NCBI GenBank assembly: GCA_002343775.1
Contig: DDSH01000015.1
Span: 1 to 64,000, forward strand
DNA: 64,000 nt
From: Anaerolineales bacterium UBA2395
GTDB lineage: Bacteria; Chloroflexota; Anaerolineae; Anaerolineales; Villigracilaceae
Direction: 5' to 3'
Of the stretch, positions 17,033 through 25,275 are shown piece by piece. The translations under genes were made by a program, and so were the position numbers. Under the pieces are notes generated by a model. The model did no database searches and was not told the DNA's origin. It saw nothing but the letters and a program-made list of their open reading frames with translations. The stretch's first letter is position 1. Every line of letters starts with the position of its first letter.

Positions 17033-17401
17033 TTACAGAGCAAAACGTCCGTATGCAACGAAGACAGATAATGCCAGCAGAACGATGTTCACCGGAATGA
17101 CTTGATATTCTTTCTTCGGCAAATGCACCATGAAAATGGCAAGCAATTGGATGATCGAAAGCCCCACAGCGGCGAGCGGTGTCAGCCACGGCAGAATGCC
17201 AGTGAGCATGGGGAGGATCATCCCCAGCGCGCCGAGAAATTCAGGAATCCCCACCGAACGGATGTAGGTGTCACTCTGTCCGTGTGCCCAGGTCATCTGC
17301 GGGTTTGTACGCACTCCTTCGGGTTGAAACGTTTTCATGCTGCCAGCCATGCCATACATGCCAGCCAATAAAACTTGAGCGATCCATAATGCGATGTTCA
17401 T
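17033..17401 (-). CDS. DoxX-family membrane protein
   Basis: A 122-residue protein with four hydrophobic segments and the DoxX pattern MNIALWIAQVLLAGMYGMAG near the start, then IPEFLGALGMILPMLTGI. DoxX proteins are small inner-membrane proteins linked to redox stress and thiol or quinone chemistry, with few proven activities. ATG 17401 follows AGGAGAG by seven bases; the open frame extends upstream to 17491 across the regulator binding region, so the shorter start is chosen. Confidence 0.85.
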   Translation of the reverse strand: MNIALWIAQVLLAGMYGMAGSMKTFQPEGVRTNPQMTWAHGQSDTYIRSVGIPEFLGALGMILPMLTGILPWLTPLAAVGLSIIQLLAIFMVHLPKKEYQVIPVNIVLLALSVFVAYGRFAL

Positions 17402-17431
17402 CTTGACTCTCCTTGAGTTGTTTGATAATAT

Positions 17432-17457
17432 ACATCTGTTGAATAAACAACAGATGT
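17432..17457. promoter_or_regulatory. Likely TetR operator between divergent genes
   Basis: A 10-bp inverted repeat ACATCTGTTG / CAACAGATGT with a six-base AATAAA centre. It overlaps TATATTAT on the minus strand, a plausible -10 for the DoxX gene, and lies 80 bases before the TetR gene. Location and symmetry suit repression of both genes by the adjacent TetR protein. Confidence 0.65.
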
Positions 17458-17536
17458 TGCCTAATTTACCAATCCCCACTTTGAAAGTCAACCAACAAAG
17501 ATTTGATAATGTTGACTAAGCGACAAAGGAGCGAAA

Positions 17537-18112
17537 GTGTTGACTAACCCCAAAGAAATGGAAGAAAACCTCGACCCCCGCGTCAAACGGACCCGCAGAC
17601 TCATTCTGTCATCCTTTGAGGTTCTCCTCGCTGAAAAAGGATTCGAAACCATCTCCGTGCAGGATGTGACCGATAAGGCACAGGTCAACCGCGCCACGTT
17701 TTATGCTCATTTTCAAGATAAATATGCCCTGCTCGATTACTCCATCCAAAAAATGTTCATGGCAGAGATCGAGAAGCGAACATTGAATGTCTGTAGTTAT
17801 AGTGAAGATAACCTTCGCAACTTGATACTTGCCGTGGTGGAATTCATTTCGCGCGTGCATACAGGTTGTGCGCAATCGCATCAGCAATTCGAAGCGCTCA
17901 TCGAAGGCACGATCAAAAAGCAGATATTCGATCTGCTTTCGTATTGGCTGCGAAAATCAAAAGTCCCCACCGAGATTCCCGCCACCGTTGCCACCTGGGC
18001 GATCTACGGATTGGCGTCTCACTACAGCCACATGAAAAAACGCCCCGCCCTCGAAACATTCGTGGACGAAGCGTATCCGCTCGTGGCGGTCAATTTGGAA
18101 CAGTTTGCGTAA
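17537..18112 (+). CDS. TetR/AcrR-family transcriptional regulator
   Basis: A 191-residue protein with an N-terminal TetR helix-turn-helix (about 15-62: TRRLILSSFEVLLAEKGFET, then VQDVTDKAQVNRATFYAHFQ, DKYALLDY) and an all-helical ligand domain of the TetR_C_8-like type. The start is GTG 17537 after AAAGGAG. It is divergent from the DoxX / F420-reductase-like pair and most likely controls it through the inverted repeat at 17432-17457. The inducer is unknown. Confidence 0.9.
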   Translation: MLTNPKEMEENLDPRVKRTRRLILSSFEVLLAEKGFETISVQDVTDKAQVNRATFYAHFQDKYALLDYSIQKMFMAEIEKRTLNVCSYSEDNLRNLILAVVEFISRVHTGCAQSHQQFEALIEGTIKKQIFDLLSYWLRKSKVPTEIPATVATWAIYGLASHYSHMKKRPALETFVDEAYPLVAVNLEQFA

Positions 18113-18119
18113 TTCTATT

Positions 18120-18147
18120 GTAGGGGCGGATCGCGATCCGCCCCTAC
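18120..18147. repeat. Perfect 28-base palindrome, GTAGGGGCG family
   Basis: GTAGGGGCGGATCG followed directly by its reverse complement. It lies between the convergent TetR and sugar-isomerase genes, eight bases after the TetR stop and before the isomerase stop at 18151. Same family as 41705-41733 and 63830-63856. Confidence 0.85.
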
Positions 18148-18150
18148 GGG

Positions 18151-19200
18151 CTACAACGACCGTTTGAAATTCACGAACGCATCTTCTTCAGAGGGGTCAG
18201 CGCCGTATGCCATGGCGAGATAATACGCCATGTAATCTCCGAACAGAATCAACGTCCATAAATGTGCAATGACCGAGTCTCCGCGGGCTTCGATCACATC
18301 CGTGTTCAAGGCTTCGAGCATGAAGGCTTGACGCATCAAGTCTGAGCGCAGTTTGTTGCGCGGATGGTCGCTGGGCGCTTTCATGAACAACGTCATGGTG
18401 TGCGCGTTGAGCGTGGGATTCGGGTTGATGGTGGCGATGAGCGTGTTATGAGACGCTTCGGGGATGATCTCAAAGTTCGCGCCTGCCTTGGCAAGTTGAT
18501 TGATCTGAGTCTTCCAGCGGCGTGCCACGGGGGCGAGCAGTTCTGTTCCGACGAAGGTCACCCAGCGCCCAACCAGTTGACCGGCATACCGCTTGGCGGG
18601 ATTCTTCGCCGCGATTACTTCGGGGACGATGTGCTGCTGTGAGCGTTTCATCATTGCAACGGCTTCGGCGACGTCTGCGCTGGGGTTGGGGATGAAGCCG
18701 AGGCGGGCGAAGAGGGCGAGCGTCAGCGCAAAGGGATAGGCGATGGCGGATGTGTCCATGCCTGCGTAGGTGAAATTCCAAACGGGGATGTTTTTCTCGT
18801 TGGCGCGTTTGGTGAGTTCGCCGCCGGTGGAGATGACGAAGGTTTTGCATCCGTTCTTAAGTGCAGTCTCAAATGCATCCAACACTTCTTCCGAATTGCC
18901 GGAGTGTGAGATACAAACTACCAGCGTCTTTTCGGTAGCGGAGGCGGGCAAGCCGTAATTGCGGTGAACACTTACGGGTTGTATCAGGCTTGAGGAAACA
19001 GAAGCAACTGTCAGTTCGGCAGAAGAGGCGGAATCGCCCATCGCGCAGAGGATGATGTTGTGGATGTCATCCAATTTTGGAAGCGGCAGAGTCTGCCCCA
19101 ATTCCCATGCGGTTTGAATCTGGTCAGGCAGACCGTTGATCTGCGCGATCATGTTTTGTGAGTCGATTTGTTTGAAAAGGTCGAGATCGTCTAGGTTCAT
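18151..19200 (-). CDS. Bifunctional phosphoglucose/phosphomannose isomerase
   Basis: A 349-residue SIS-fold protein. Residues about 45-170 form the sugar-phosphate-binding domain with IILCAMGDSASSAELTVAS and VVCISHSGNSEEVLDAFETA; the C-terminal part (about 195-349) matches the PGI/PMI C-terminal domain, with PEASHNTL and the final DPSEEDAFVNFKRSL. It would interconvert glucose-6-P, fructose-6-P and mannose-6-P. Usual members have GMGGSAIGG where this has AMGDSASSA. A Shine-Dalgarno AAGGA precedes the ATG. Confidence 0.85.
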   Translation of the reverse strand: MNLDDLDLFKQIDSQNMIAQINGLPDQIQTAWELGQTLPLPKLDDIHNIILCAMGDSASSAELTVASVSSSLIQPVSVHRNYGLPASATEKTLVVCISHSGNSEEVLDAFETALKNGCKTFVISTGGELTKRANEKNIPVWNFTYAGMDTSAIAYPFALTLALFARLGFIPNPSADVAEAVAMMKRSQQHIVPEVIAAKNPAKRYAGQLVGRWVTFVGTELLAPVARRWKTQINQLAKAGANFEIIPEASHNTLIATINPNPTLNAHTMTLFMKAPSDHPRNKLRSDLMRQAFMLEALNTDVIEARGDSVIAHLWTLILFGDYMAYYLAMAYGADPSEEDAFVNFKRSL

Positions 19201-19212
19201 GGTTCCTTGAAA

Positions 19213-19245
19213 AGACTTCCGAAGTCTCAGAGACTTCGGAAGTCT
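19213..19245. repeat. 33-base palindrome, AGACTTCCGAAGTCT family
   Basis: AGACTTCCGAAGTCT, CAG, then its reverse complement AGACTTCGGAAGTCT. Each 15-mer is itself a palindrome with one central base. It lies between the S10 peptidase stop and the isomerase start. Relatives: 49490-49522 (full) and 34075-34088 (half). Confidence 0.85.
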
Positions 19246-19254
19246 GCTTATGAT

Positions 19255-20733
19255 TTAACTTGCATCTTTGATGAACTTGCTCAGATCCTTCTTCATCTGC
19301 TTGAGCGAAGGCATGTGGACGTACATCATGTGCCCGGCTTCGTAGTAGCCCATGCTGATATTCTTGCGCAGGGACTCGTCGAGCGCGAGGTGGTTGAATG
19401 TGTACTCGGTGGCGAAGTAGGGCGTGCCGAGATCGTAATAGCCGTTGGCGACGAAGACCTTGAGATACTTGTTGAAGGTCATTGCGGCGCGTAACGTTTC
19501 AGCCACGTTGACGTATTGATTCTGGAAGTAACTGTACGACCATTGCTGCCAGACCTTTTCGCTCAGAATTTCGTAGGGTGTGTCGGTCTCGAACTTGAGT
19601 TCAGAGCGGATGTAATCATTGAACGCCGCAGTGTAAGGACCATTGACCTGCGCAAAGAGCGGATCATATTCAAAGGTTTCGGTCACGCCGAGGCGGTCGA
19701 TGCCGGTGTAGCGGCTGTCGAGACGGCCGACCGTTTTGCCCTGATCGCGCAGCAATTCCTTGAAGAAGTGGAAGGTGTGAATGCGCAGATTGCCGCGTTC
19801 GATGAAGTCCGCTGAAATGCCGGTGAGGCGCGAAAGTTTTTCGGCGACCTTTCTTCTTTCTTCTTTGGGGAGTGCGCCGTCTTTCATGAGCGCAGCAGTG
19901 TATTCACCCAAGGCAAATTCTTCTGATTCTTTGAGCCAGGTCTTTAGCGGAATCTTTTTGTCGATCTTGCCGTGATACCAGGCGGTGGCGGTATAGCCCG
20001 GCACAAAAAGAATATAGGGCAGGTCGTTGTTGTGATTGAAGTCGAGCGTGGTGAAATCGAGTACAGATGAGACGAGCATCAAGCCGTTGAGCAGCATACC
20101 GTGTCGGTCTGCGAGATAGCCGGAGAGTCCTGCCGCACGTGTGGTGCCATAGGATTCGCCTGCGAGGAATTTCGGCGAAAGCCAGCGGTTGTAGCGTGTG
20201 GTGTACAAGCGAATGAAATCGCCAACCGATGCAATGTCTTTTGTAAAGGTGTGCCATTCTTTCGATTTCTCGCCTTCCACCGGGCGGCTGAAGCCGGTGC
20301 TCATCGGGTCGATAAAGACGAGGTCGGTTTCGTCGAGGATCGAAAACTCGTTATCGGTGAGTTTGAAGGGCGGCTTGGGCATCTCGCCTTCGTTGGTCAA
20401 CACCACGCGGCGCGGACCAAGTACACCGAGATGCAGCCAGACGGATGACGAGCCGGGTCCGCCGTTGAATGAGAACGTGATCGGGCGTTTGGCTTTGTCG
20501 CGCACGCCATCAAGTGTGTAGGCTGTGAAGAAGATCTGCGCACGCGGCTTTTCGACCTCGGCATCCTTCTCTTTATCGTTGACCTCTTCCTTCAAGACCA
20601 TTGTGCCGGTCGTGACGGTGTACTTAAGCGTCTTACCGCCGACTTTGATCGTGTGCTTGGTGGTGATGATGTTGTCCTTGGGGGCGGGCTTTTCGTCTTT
20701 CTTTTCTTCAGGTTTCTTTGTTTCTTCGGGCAT
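19255..20733 (-). CDS. S10-family serine carboxypeptidase-like protein
   Basis: A 492-residue alpha/beta-hydrolase of peptidase family S10. It has the oxyanion segment FSFNGGPGSSSVWLHLG (about 87-103), nucleophile Ser194 in AGESYG, Asp in VANGYYDLGTPY and His in YYEAGHMMYVH. The first 25 residues are Lys/Glu-rich (MPEETKKPEEKKDEK) and no signal peptide is visible, unlike most S10 enzymes, so the protein may be cytoplasmic or exported by another route. AAGGAG precedes ATG 20733. It would remove C-terminal residues from peptides. Confidence 0.9.
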   Translation of the reverse strand: MPEETKKPEEKKDEKPAPKDNIITTKHTIKVGGKTLKYTVTTGTMVLKEEVNDKEKDAEVEKPRAQIFFTAYTLDGVRDKAKRPITFSFNGGPGSSSVWLHLGVLGPRRVVLTNEGEMPKPPFKLTDNEFSILDETDLVFIDPMSTGFSRPVEGEKSKEWHTFTKDIASVGDFIRLYTTRYNRWLSPKFLAGESYGTTRAAGLSGYLADRHGMLLNGLMLVSSVLDFTTLDFNHNNDLPYILFVPGYTATAWYHGKIDKKIPLKTWLKESEEFALGEYTAALMKDGALPKEERRKVAEKLSRLTGISADFIERGNLRIHTFHFFKELLRDQGKTVGRLDSRYTGIDRLGVTETFEYDPLFAQVNGPYTAAFNDYIRSELKFETDTPYEILSEKVWQQWSYSYFQNQYVNVAETLRAAMTFNKYLKVFVANGYYDLGTPYFATEYTFNHLALDESLRKNISMGYYEAGHMMYVHMPSLKQMKKDLSKFIKDAS

Positions 20734-20743
20734 GATGTACTCC

Positions 20744-21568
20744 TTATTTCATTTTGTTGATCATTGCATATATTTCTTTTTTCCCCCATCTGCTTTGTTC
20801 GGCTAATTCAGCGGAAATCTCTTTGGCAGATTTTCCCGCCGCAAGTTCCTTCTTGATGGCTTCGAGCAATACCGCTTCTTCCCACTTTTCACTTTCTTCT
20901 TTCTTCTTTCCTTCGATGACCAATGTGAACTCTCCGCGAGGTTCTTTCGATTTGAAATGCTCAATCGCTTCACTGATGTTTCCGCGCCAGAATTCTTCGT
21001 AGAGTTTGGTCATTTCGCGTGCGATGCAGATGCGGCGGTCGCCGAGCGTGGAGAGGATGTCTTCGAGCGAGTCCGTGATGCGGTGCGGGGTCTCGAAAAA
21101 GATCAAGGTGAAAGGTTGTTCGCTGACTTCGTTAAGGCGGTTGTGTCGCTCGCTGGATTTGTGGGGGAGGTAGCCGAGGTATAAAAAGGAATCTGTGGGC
21201 AGCCCGGAAACGGTCAAGGCGGCGATGGGGGCTGAGGGCCCAGGGATAGGTCGAACGTCGAAGCCTGAAGCGAGGGCGGCTTGGACAAGCTCATAGCCCG
21301 GGTCATTAATCGCAGGCGTCCCGGCATCTGAGACCAGCGCCACATCTCCCTGCGAGAGTTTTTCGAGGATGAGATCCAGTTTGTTTAATTTGTTATGTTC
21401 GAAGTAACTGGTGACCGGGGTTTGAATGTCGAAATGCTTGAGCAGTATTTTCGTGTGACGGGTATCTTCCGCCGCGATCAATACGGATTCACGCAGGATG
21501 CGAACGCCACGCGGGGACAGATCTTCAAGGTTGCCGATGGGCGTGGCGACAAGGTATAAAGTTCCCAT
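20744..21568 (-). CDS. rsmI: 16S rRNA (cytidine-1402-2'-O)-methyltransferase
   Basis: A 274-residue tetrapyrrole-methylase-fold enzyme that ribose-methylates C1402 of 16S rRNA. Family stretches: LYLVATPIGNLEDLSPRG, AEDTRHTKILLKHF, VSDAGTPAINDPGY, PGPSAPIAALTVSGLP and YLGYLPHKSSER. The C-terminal tail (WGKKEIYAMIN) is typical. No Shine-Dalgarno; TGATAAAAT (extended -10) ends six bases before ATG 21568, suggesting a leaderless mRNA. Confidence 0.95.
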   Translation of the reverse strand: MGTLYLVATPIGNLEDLSPRGVRILRESVLIAAEDTRHTKILLKHFDIQTPVTSYFEHNKLNKLDLILEKLSQGDVALVSDAGTPAINDPGYELVQAALASGFDVRPIPGPSAPIAALTVSGLPTDSFLYLGYLPHKSSERHNRLNEVSEQPFTLIFFETPHRITDSLEDILSTLGDRRICIAREMTKLYEEFWRGNISEAIEHFKSKEPRGEFTLVIEGKKKEESEKWEEAVLLEAIKKELAAGKSAKEISAELAEQSRWGKKEIYAMINKMK

Positions 21569-21599
21569 GATGGTATTTTATCACCCCTGCTGGAAAGAA

Positions 21600-21625
21600 A
21601 ATCGGGCGCATGTTCGCGCCCGATT
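21600..21625 (-). terminator. Hairpin terminating the Ser/Thr kinase gene
   Basis: A 10-bp stem AATCGGGCGC / GCGCCCGATT with a six-base loop. On the minus strand it is followed by TTCTTTCC. It starts four bases beyond the kinase stop codon. Confidence 0.65.
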
Positions 21626-21628
21626 TGT

Positions 21629-23062
21629 TTAACCGCAGCCTTTGAGCTGTATTTCGATGATCCGGCAGCCGGCTTCTTCGGGCGGTGTTGCCACACAGCA
21701 TTGGTTTTCTGTGTTGAAGGTTGAACCGGCATCGCATTGAGTGAGGTCTGCGCTGGAGAGTTCCGGTTCTTTGCAGACCTGGAGTTGGACGATGGTAAAG
21801 TCGGGTCCTGTGCAGGATAGAACGAATCTGCCCACGGTATTCTCCACCGTGCATTTGGCGACATCGGAATTTAAAACTTTATGTGCTGAGCCTTGCTCGA
21901 TTTGAACGAAGGCGTATGGAATTTTTTGCACACATTTGTTTTCGGTTATATCCACTTCCGGGGTTGGGAAGGAAACTTCCGCAGGGCACATGGGCGCAAA
22001 GACAGGAACGGTCGGTTCCTCAGTGAAGGTGGGTGGTATTTGTGTCGGTGTTTCGGTGGCAGTCGGGACGACTGTCGGTTCGGGCGGTGGGGTGAGCTGG
22101 TTTCGCAGCAGGAAAAACCCGATGACGGCGACAAGTAGAACGATCCCGATCACTGCAAAGCCGGTCTGACCACGGGATAGTTTGGCAGAAGGGGACTCGG
22201 CGCGTTTCATCGTGCCGCTGTTGGTGTTGAAGGTGATGTTGCCTTCGCTTCCGAACGCAACAAGGTTCAGCGTTTTTGCCAGTTCGATGGTATTGGGGAA
22301 GCGTTTTTCCTTGTCCTTCGCCATCGCGGTCTTGATGATCTGATCCACCGCGGCGGGGAGGCTGGGCAGGGTTTTCAGGATTTCGGGGACCGGCTCGGTG
22401 ATGTGTTTGACCACCACGCCCATGGGGGTATCGGCATTGTAAGGCTGCTGCCCGGTGAGCATTTGATAAACGATGACGCCCAGACCGTACACATCGCTAC
22501 GGAGGTCGATCTCGACCCCCTGTGCCTGTTCGGGGCTCATGTAGGCAGGTGTACCAATGACTCCGCTGCCTGTCAGGCTGCTGGTGGATTCGGTCAGCTT
22601 GGCAACCCCAAAATCCGAGATGAACGGGTCGCCATTATCGTCGAAGAGGACGTTATCCGGTTTCAGGTCACGGTGGATGATGCCCTTGCGATGGGCGTAG
22701 GAGAGCCCCTGTGCAACCTTTTCGATGATGCGGGCTGTCTCTTGAATAGGAATGGGTCCACGCTCGATCCAGTTCGAAAGCGAACCGCCGGGCATGTAGC
22801 GCATCACAAAATAGGGCTGCCCGTCTTCGTCGCCTACATCGTAGACCGGCACAATGGATGGATGCTCCAGCGAGGCAATCATTTTTACCTCGCGTTCGAA
22901 GCGTGAGCGAAATTGCGGATCATGCAACATTTCGCGTGGAAGGACCTTTATCGCAACTTCACGCCCCGAGATCGGGTCGTAGCCGCGATAGACGGTTGCC
23001 ATGCCGCCGCGTCCCAACTCTGATTTGATTTCGTAACGTCCAAACTTTTCTGGAATTGCCAT
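21629..23062 (-). CDS. Membrane Ser/Thr protein kinase (PknB-like)
   Basis: A 477-residue receptor-like kinase. Residues 9-270 are a Hanks-type domain: glycine loop LGRGGMATVYRG, Lys39 in VAIKV, catalytic HRDLKPDN (130-137), DFG (150-152) and the APE-like TPAYMSPEQ. A membrane segment (about 307-326) is followed by a Pro/Thr linker and an extracellular domain of about 110 residues with ten cysteines. The extracellular domain is unrecognised. ATG 23062 is chosen because a TTGCAT-17-TATACT promoter ends seven bases before it. PP2C and FHA genes at 57934-60716 are plausible partners. Confidence 0.92.
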   Translation of the reverse strand: MAIPEKFGRYEIKSELGRGGMATVYRGYDPISGREVAIKVLPREMLHDPQFRSRFEREVKMIASLEHPSIVPVYDVGDEDGQPYFVMRYMPGGSLSNWIERGPIPIQETARIIEKVAQGLSYAHRKGIIHRDLKPDNVLFDDNGDPFISDFGVAKLTESTSSLTGSGVIGTPAYMSPEQAQGVEIDLRSDVYGLGVIVYQMLTGQQPYNADTPMGVVVKHITEPVPEILKTLPSLPAAVDQIIKTAMAKDKEKRFPNTIELAKTLNLVAFGSEGNITFNTNSGTMKRAESPSAKLSRGQTGFAVIGIVLLVAVIGFFLLRNQLTPPPEPTVVPTATETPTQIPPTFTEEPTVPVFAPMCPAEVSFPTPEVDITENKCVQKIPYAFVQIEQGSAHKVLNSDVAKCTVENTVGRFVLSCTGPDFTIVQLQVCKEPELSSADLTQCDAGSTFNTENQCCVATPPEEAGCRIIEIQLKGCG

Positions 23063-23069
23063 GCCCGCA

Positions 23070-23098
23070 AGTATAAACCAGCCGAATGGAGGATGCAA
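23070..23098 (-). promoter_or_regulatory. Leaderless-type promoter of the kinase gene
   Basis: On the minus strand TTGCAT (23098-23093), 17-base spacer, TATACT (23075-23070), then only TGCGGGC before the ATG. The expected start site coincides with the start codon and there is no Shine-Dalgarno. Confidence 0.65.
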
Positions 23099-23146
23099 GC
23101 AATGAAACACCCCTCAATGCTTTTGGAATTTAAAGCCCCCGCCGGG

Positions 23147-23773
23147 CTACCGATTGAATGCGCCCAGCGTCTCGTATGTTTGCAGCAAACTGATGAGGAT
23201 GCCGTCTGTAAACCTGTGGATCTTCGCGTACATTTGTGAAGATCGAGAAGCAGGCATGTTCGACTCGCCGCACACTTTGATCACCGACTCGATCAATGTA
23301 TCACGGAAGAACAGGAACGCCTTGGTGGCATCCACATAACTCAGGTTGTAACGCCTGGCACGCGAAGCATACTCATACCCGATGGCATATGCCTCGGTTG
23401 CCCCCTCTTCATCCCCGGCGGTGATGTAATTCATCAACCCGTGGAATAGCGAGCGCGAACTCATGCGGTATTGCATCCGCGCTTCGGCATCCAATTTTTG
23501 ATACCAGGGTTCCGCCTCCAGGTTGCCGTCTGAGATTTGGACACGGACATTGCGGATGACTTCCTGCATCATGTTCTCCGGCTTGATCGCATCCAACCGG
23601 GATTTGGAGTTGGACTGTGACCACAGGGAGATTTCACTACGCTTGTAGCGGCGATGCCCGCCCTGCGTTTTGTGTACCGGCAGGATACCCTTATCTGACC
23701 AAAGCCGTACCGTGCTGGGATGTACACCCAGCATCTCTGCCGCATCACTCAAGGAAAGCCATTCATCGATCAT
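23147..23773 (-). CDS. HTH (MerR/excisionase-type) regulator with sensor-like C-terminus
   Basis: A 208-residue protein. Residues 3-55 are a winged helix of the MerR/excisionase type: LSLSDAAEMLGVHPSTVRLW, then GILPVHKTQGGHRRYKRSE. The C-terminal helical domain (about 75-205; SLFHGLMNYITAGDEEGATE, YEYASRARRYNLSYVDATKA) resembles RsbR N-terminal or globin-like sensor modules; this is a resemblance by pattern only. AGGA precedes the ATG. It stands alone between the kinase and the PucC-like transporter. A one-component regulator is likely; target and signal are unknown. Confidence 0.75.
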   Translation of the reverse strand: MIDEWLSLSDAAEMLGVHPSTVRLWSDKGILPVHKTQGGHRRYKRSEISLWSQSNSKSRLDAIKPENMMQEVIRNVRVQISDGNLEAEPWYQKLDAEARMQYRMSSRSLFHGLMNYITAGDEEGATEAYAIGYEYASRARRYNLSYVDATKAFLFFRDTLIESVIKVCGESNMPASRSSQMYAKIHRFTDGILISLLQTYETLGAFNR

Positions 23774-23813
23774 TGATCCTCACGCTCAAACCATAACAGA
23801 CTGCCCAGGCAGG

Positions 23814-25118
23814 CTATTCCGCCGCCAATGCGACCTTATCCACAAATACGGGGTCGTGCGCTTTCTTCTTGAACGCGTCGACATCGATGCGGTACAACAT
23901 GGTCGCTGCGATCAGCAGCATCAGCGCCTGGATGACGAACACGATCAGATACCCGCTTAAGGGGTTGCCCGTCAGCTGGGTCGCCAGATCTGCCACCACG
24001 CCTGCCATGAGCAAGCCTACCAGGCGTGAAAGCCCATTCGAGAAGCCCCACGCGCCAATATACAAACCGACTTTCTCCGGCACGGTCAGGTCGAACATAA
24101 GCGAGAGGTTGGCAATGGTGGAAATACCGGTGCCAAAGCCGAGCAGGGTGATGCCGATGTAAAAAGCGGAAATACTGGTGGTCAGCCCGCTGACGACAAT
24201 GATGATAAAACCGATCATTGCGCCGAGGTTTCCAACCTGGGCGACATATTTCTTTTTTACACGTCCTTCCAGGAAACCTGCCACAATGAAGGCGACCAGT
24301 GTGAACGTACTGCTGATGGATACGATGCGTGAAGTCTGTTCGAGGGTCATGCCGAAGGCTTGTGCGCCGAAGGGTTCGAGCAGCACGTCCTGCCCGAGAA
24401 TGGCGGCGAGCAGCAACAGCAGATAGACGAAGAAGACTTTGGCGACGGGGTTTTCGACAATGGCGGCAGTCATCTCGCGGACCGTGTGATTTTCGGCTCT
24501 TTCAGCGGGTGAGACTCCGCCGGAGCGTGGCTCCAGCTTGATGAGACCGATCAGCCCCAATGTCAGGGCGGAAGCGGCGACAATGATGAACGCGCGCTGT
24601 AACAGTTCAGGATCGTATGTCGTTACCATGCGGCTCAGGCTGATCCCCGTCGCGATCAAGCCGATGACCATGATCGTGAACATCGTTGCCACGGTTTTTC
24701 CGCGTCCTTTTTCGCCGGAGAGTTCCGAGGCAAGGGAGAGATATGAAACCGCGGAGAGGTTATAGCCCATGCCCCACATGCCAAAGGCGAGAACGCCCAT
24801 GACGACCCCAAGTGTATAGTTCTCGGTGAATAGTATGGCGATCTGCGGTGCGACTGCCACGCCCAGCACACACAAGATCAACCCCGCGAGGATGTAGGGT
24901 GAACGGCGAAATCCAAGGATCGGATGACGGTCTGAGAATGAGCCGATGGCAACCTGGATGGGGGCGAGCAAATAGGGGAAGATGGCTAGCACAGTGAATA
25001 GGGTTTTGGAGATGCCCAGGTCAAAGATCATCACGCGGTTGAGCGTGCTGTTGATCGGGACGAGCGTCATGGCGACGGCGGTGTGGATGAGAGCAAGTTG
25101 GAGGCGTTTGATGAGCAT
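23814..25118 (-). CDS. BCD-family (PucC-like) MFS transporter
   Basis: A 434-residue protein with 12 membrane segments. The N-terminal half matches the bacteriochlorophyll-delivery branch of MFS (PF03209): STLNRVMIFDLGISKTLFTV, then PIQVAIGSFSDRHPILGFRR and SPYILAGLIL. In phototrophs relatives help insert or carry bacteriochlorophyll; homologues also occur in non-phototrophs with unknown substrates. No photosynthesis gene is seen here, but a HemS/ChuX-like gene and an iron importer lie just upstream, so a tetrapyrrole role is a hypothesis. The start is uncertain: ATG 25118, or TTG 25160; neither has a clear Shine-Dalgarno. Confidence 0.82.
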   Translation of the reverse strand: MLIKRLQLALIHTAVAMTLVPINSTLNRVMIFDLGISKTLFTVLAIFPYLLAPIQVAIGSFSDRHPILGFRRSPYILAGLILCVLGVAVAPQIAILFTENYTLGVVMGVLAFGMWGMGYNLSAVSYLSLASELSGEKGRGKTVATMFTIMVIGLIATGISLSRMVTTYDPELLQRAFIIVAASALTLGLIGLIKLEPRSGGVSPAERAENHTVREMTAAIVENPVAKVFFVYLLLLLAAILGQDVLLEPFGAQAFGMTLEQTSRIVSISSTFTLVAFIVAGFLEGRVKKKYVAQVGNLGAMIGFIIIVVSGLTTSISAFYIGITLLGFGTGISTIANLSLMFDLTVPEKVGLYIGAWGFSNGLSRLVGLLMAGVVADLATQLTGNPLSGYLIVFVIQALMLLIAATMLYRIDVDAFKKKAHDPVFVDKVALAAE

Positions 25119-25275
25119 GGCAGGTTTTTTTCTTTGGGCGGACGATGGAGCAATCGGCAAGTTGAATACGGTTCGCTTCTTTCAAAGAAGCGAAATTGTA
25201 CTTTTCAGGGCGAAAAACGCAATGTAGATTTATATAGAATTTTACTAGAGGTTTATTAAGCTTTCGGAGATTTGA

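Noticed and set aside
23814..25118. Phototrophy suggested by the PucC-like protein
   Set aside because: No chlorophyll synthesis, reaction-centre or antenna gene is in the window, and BCD transporters also occur in non-phototrophs.
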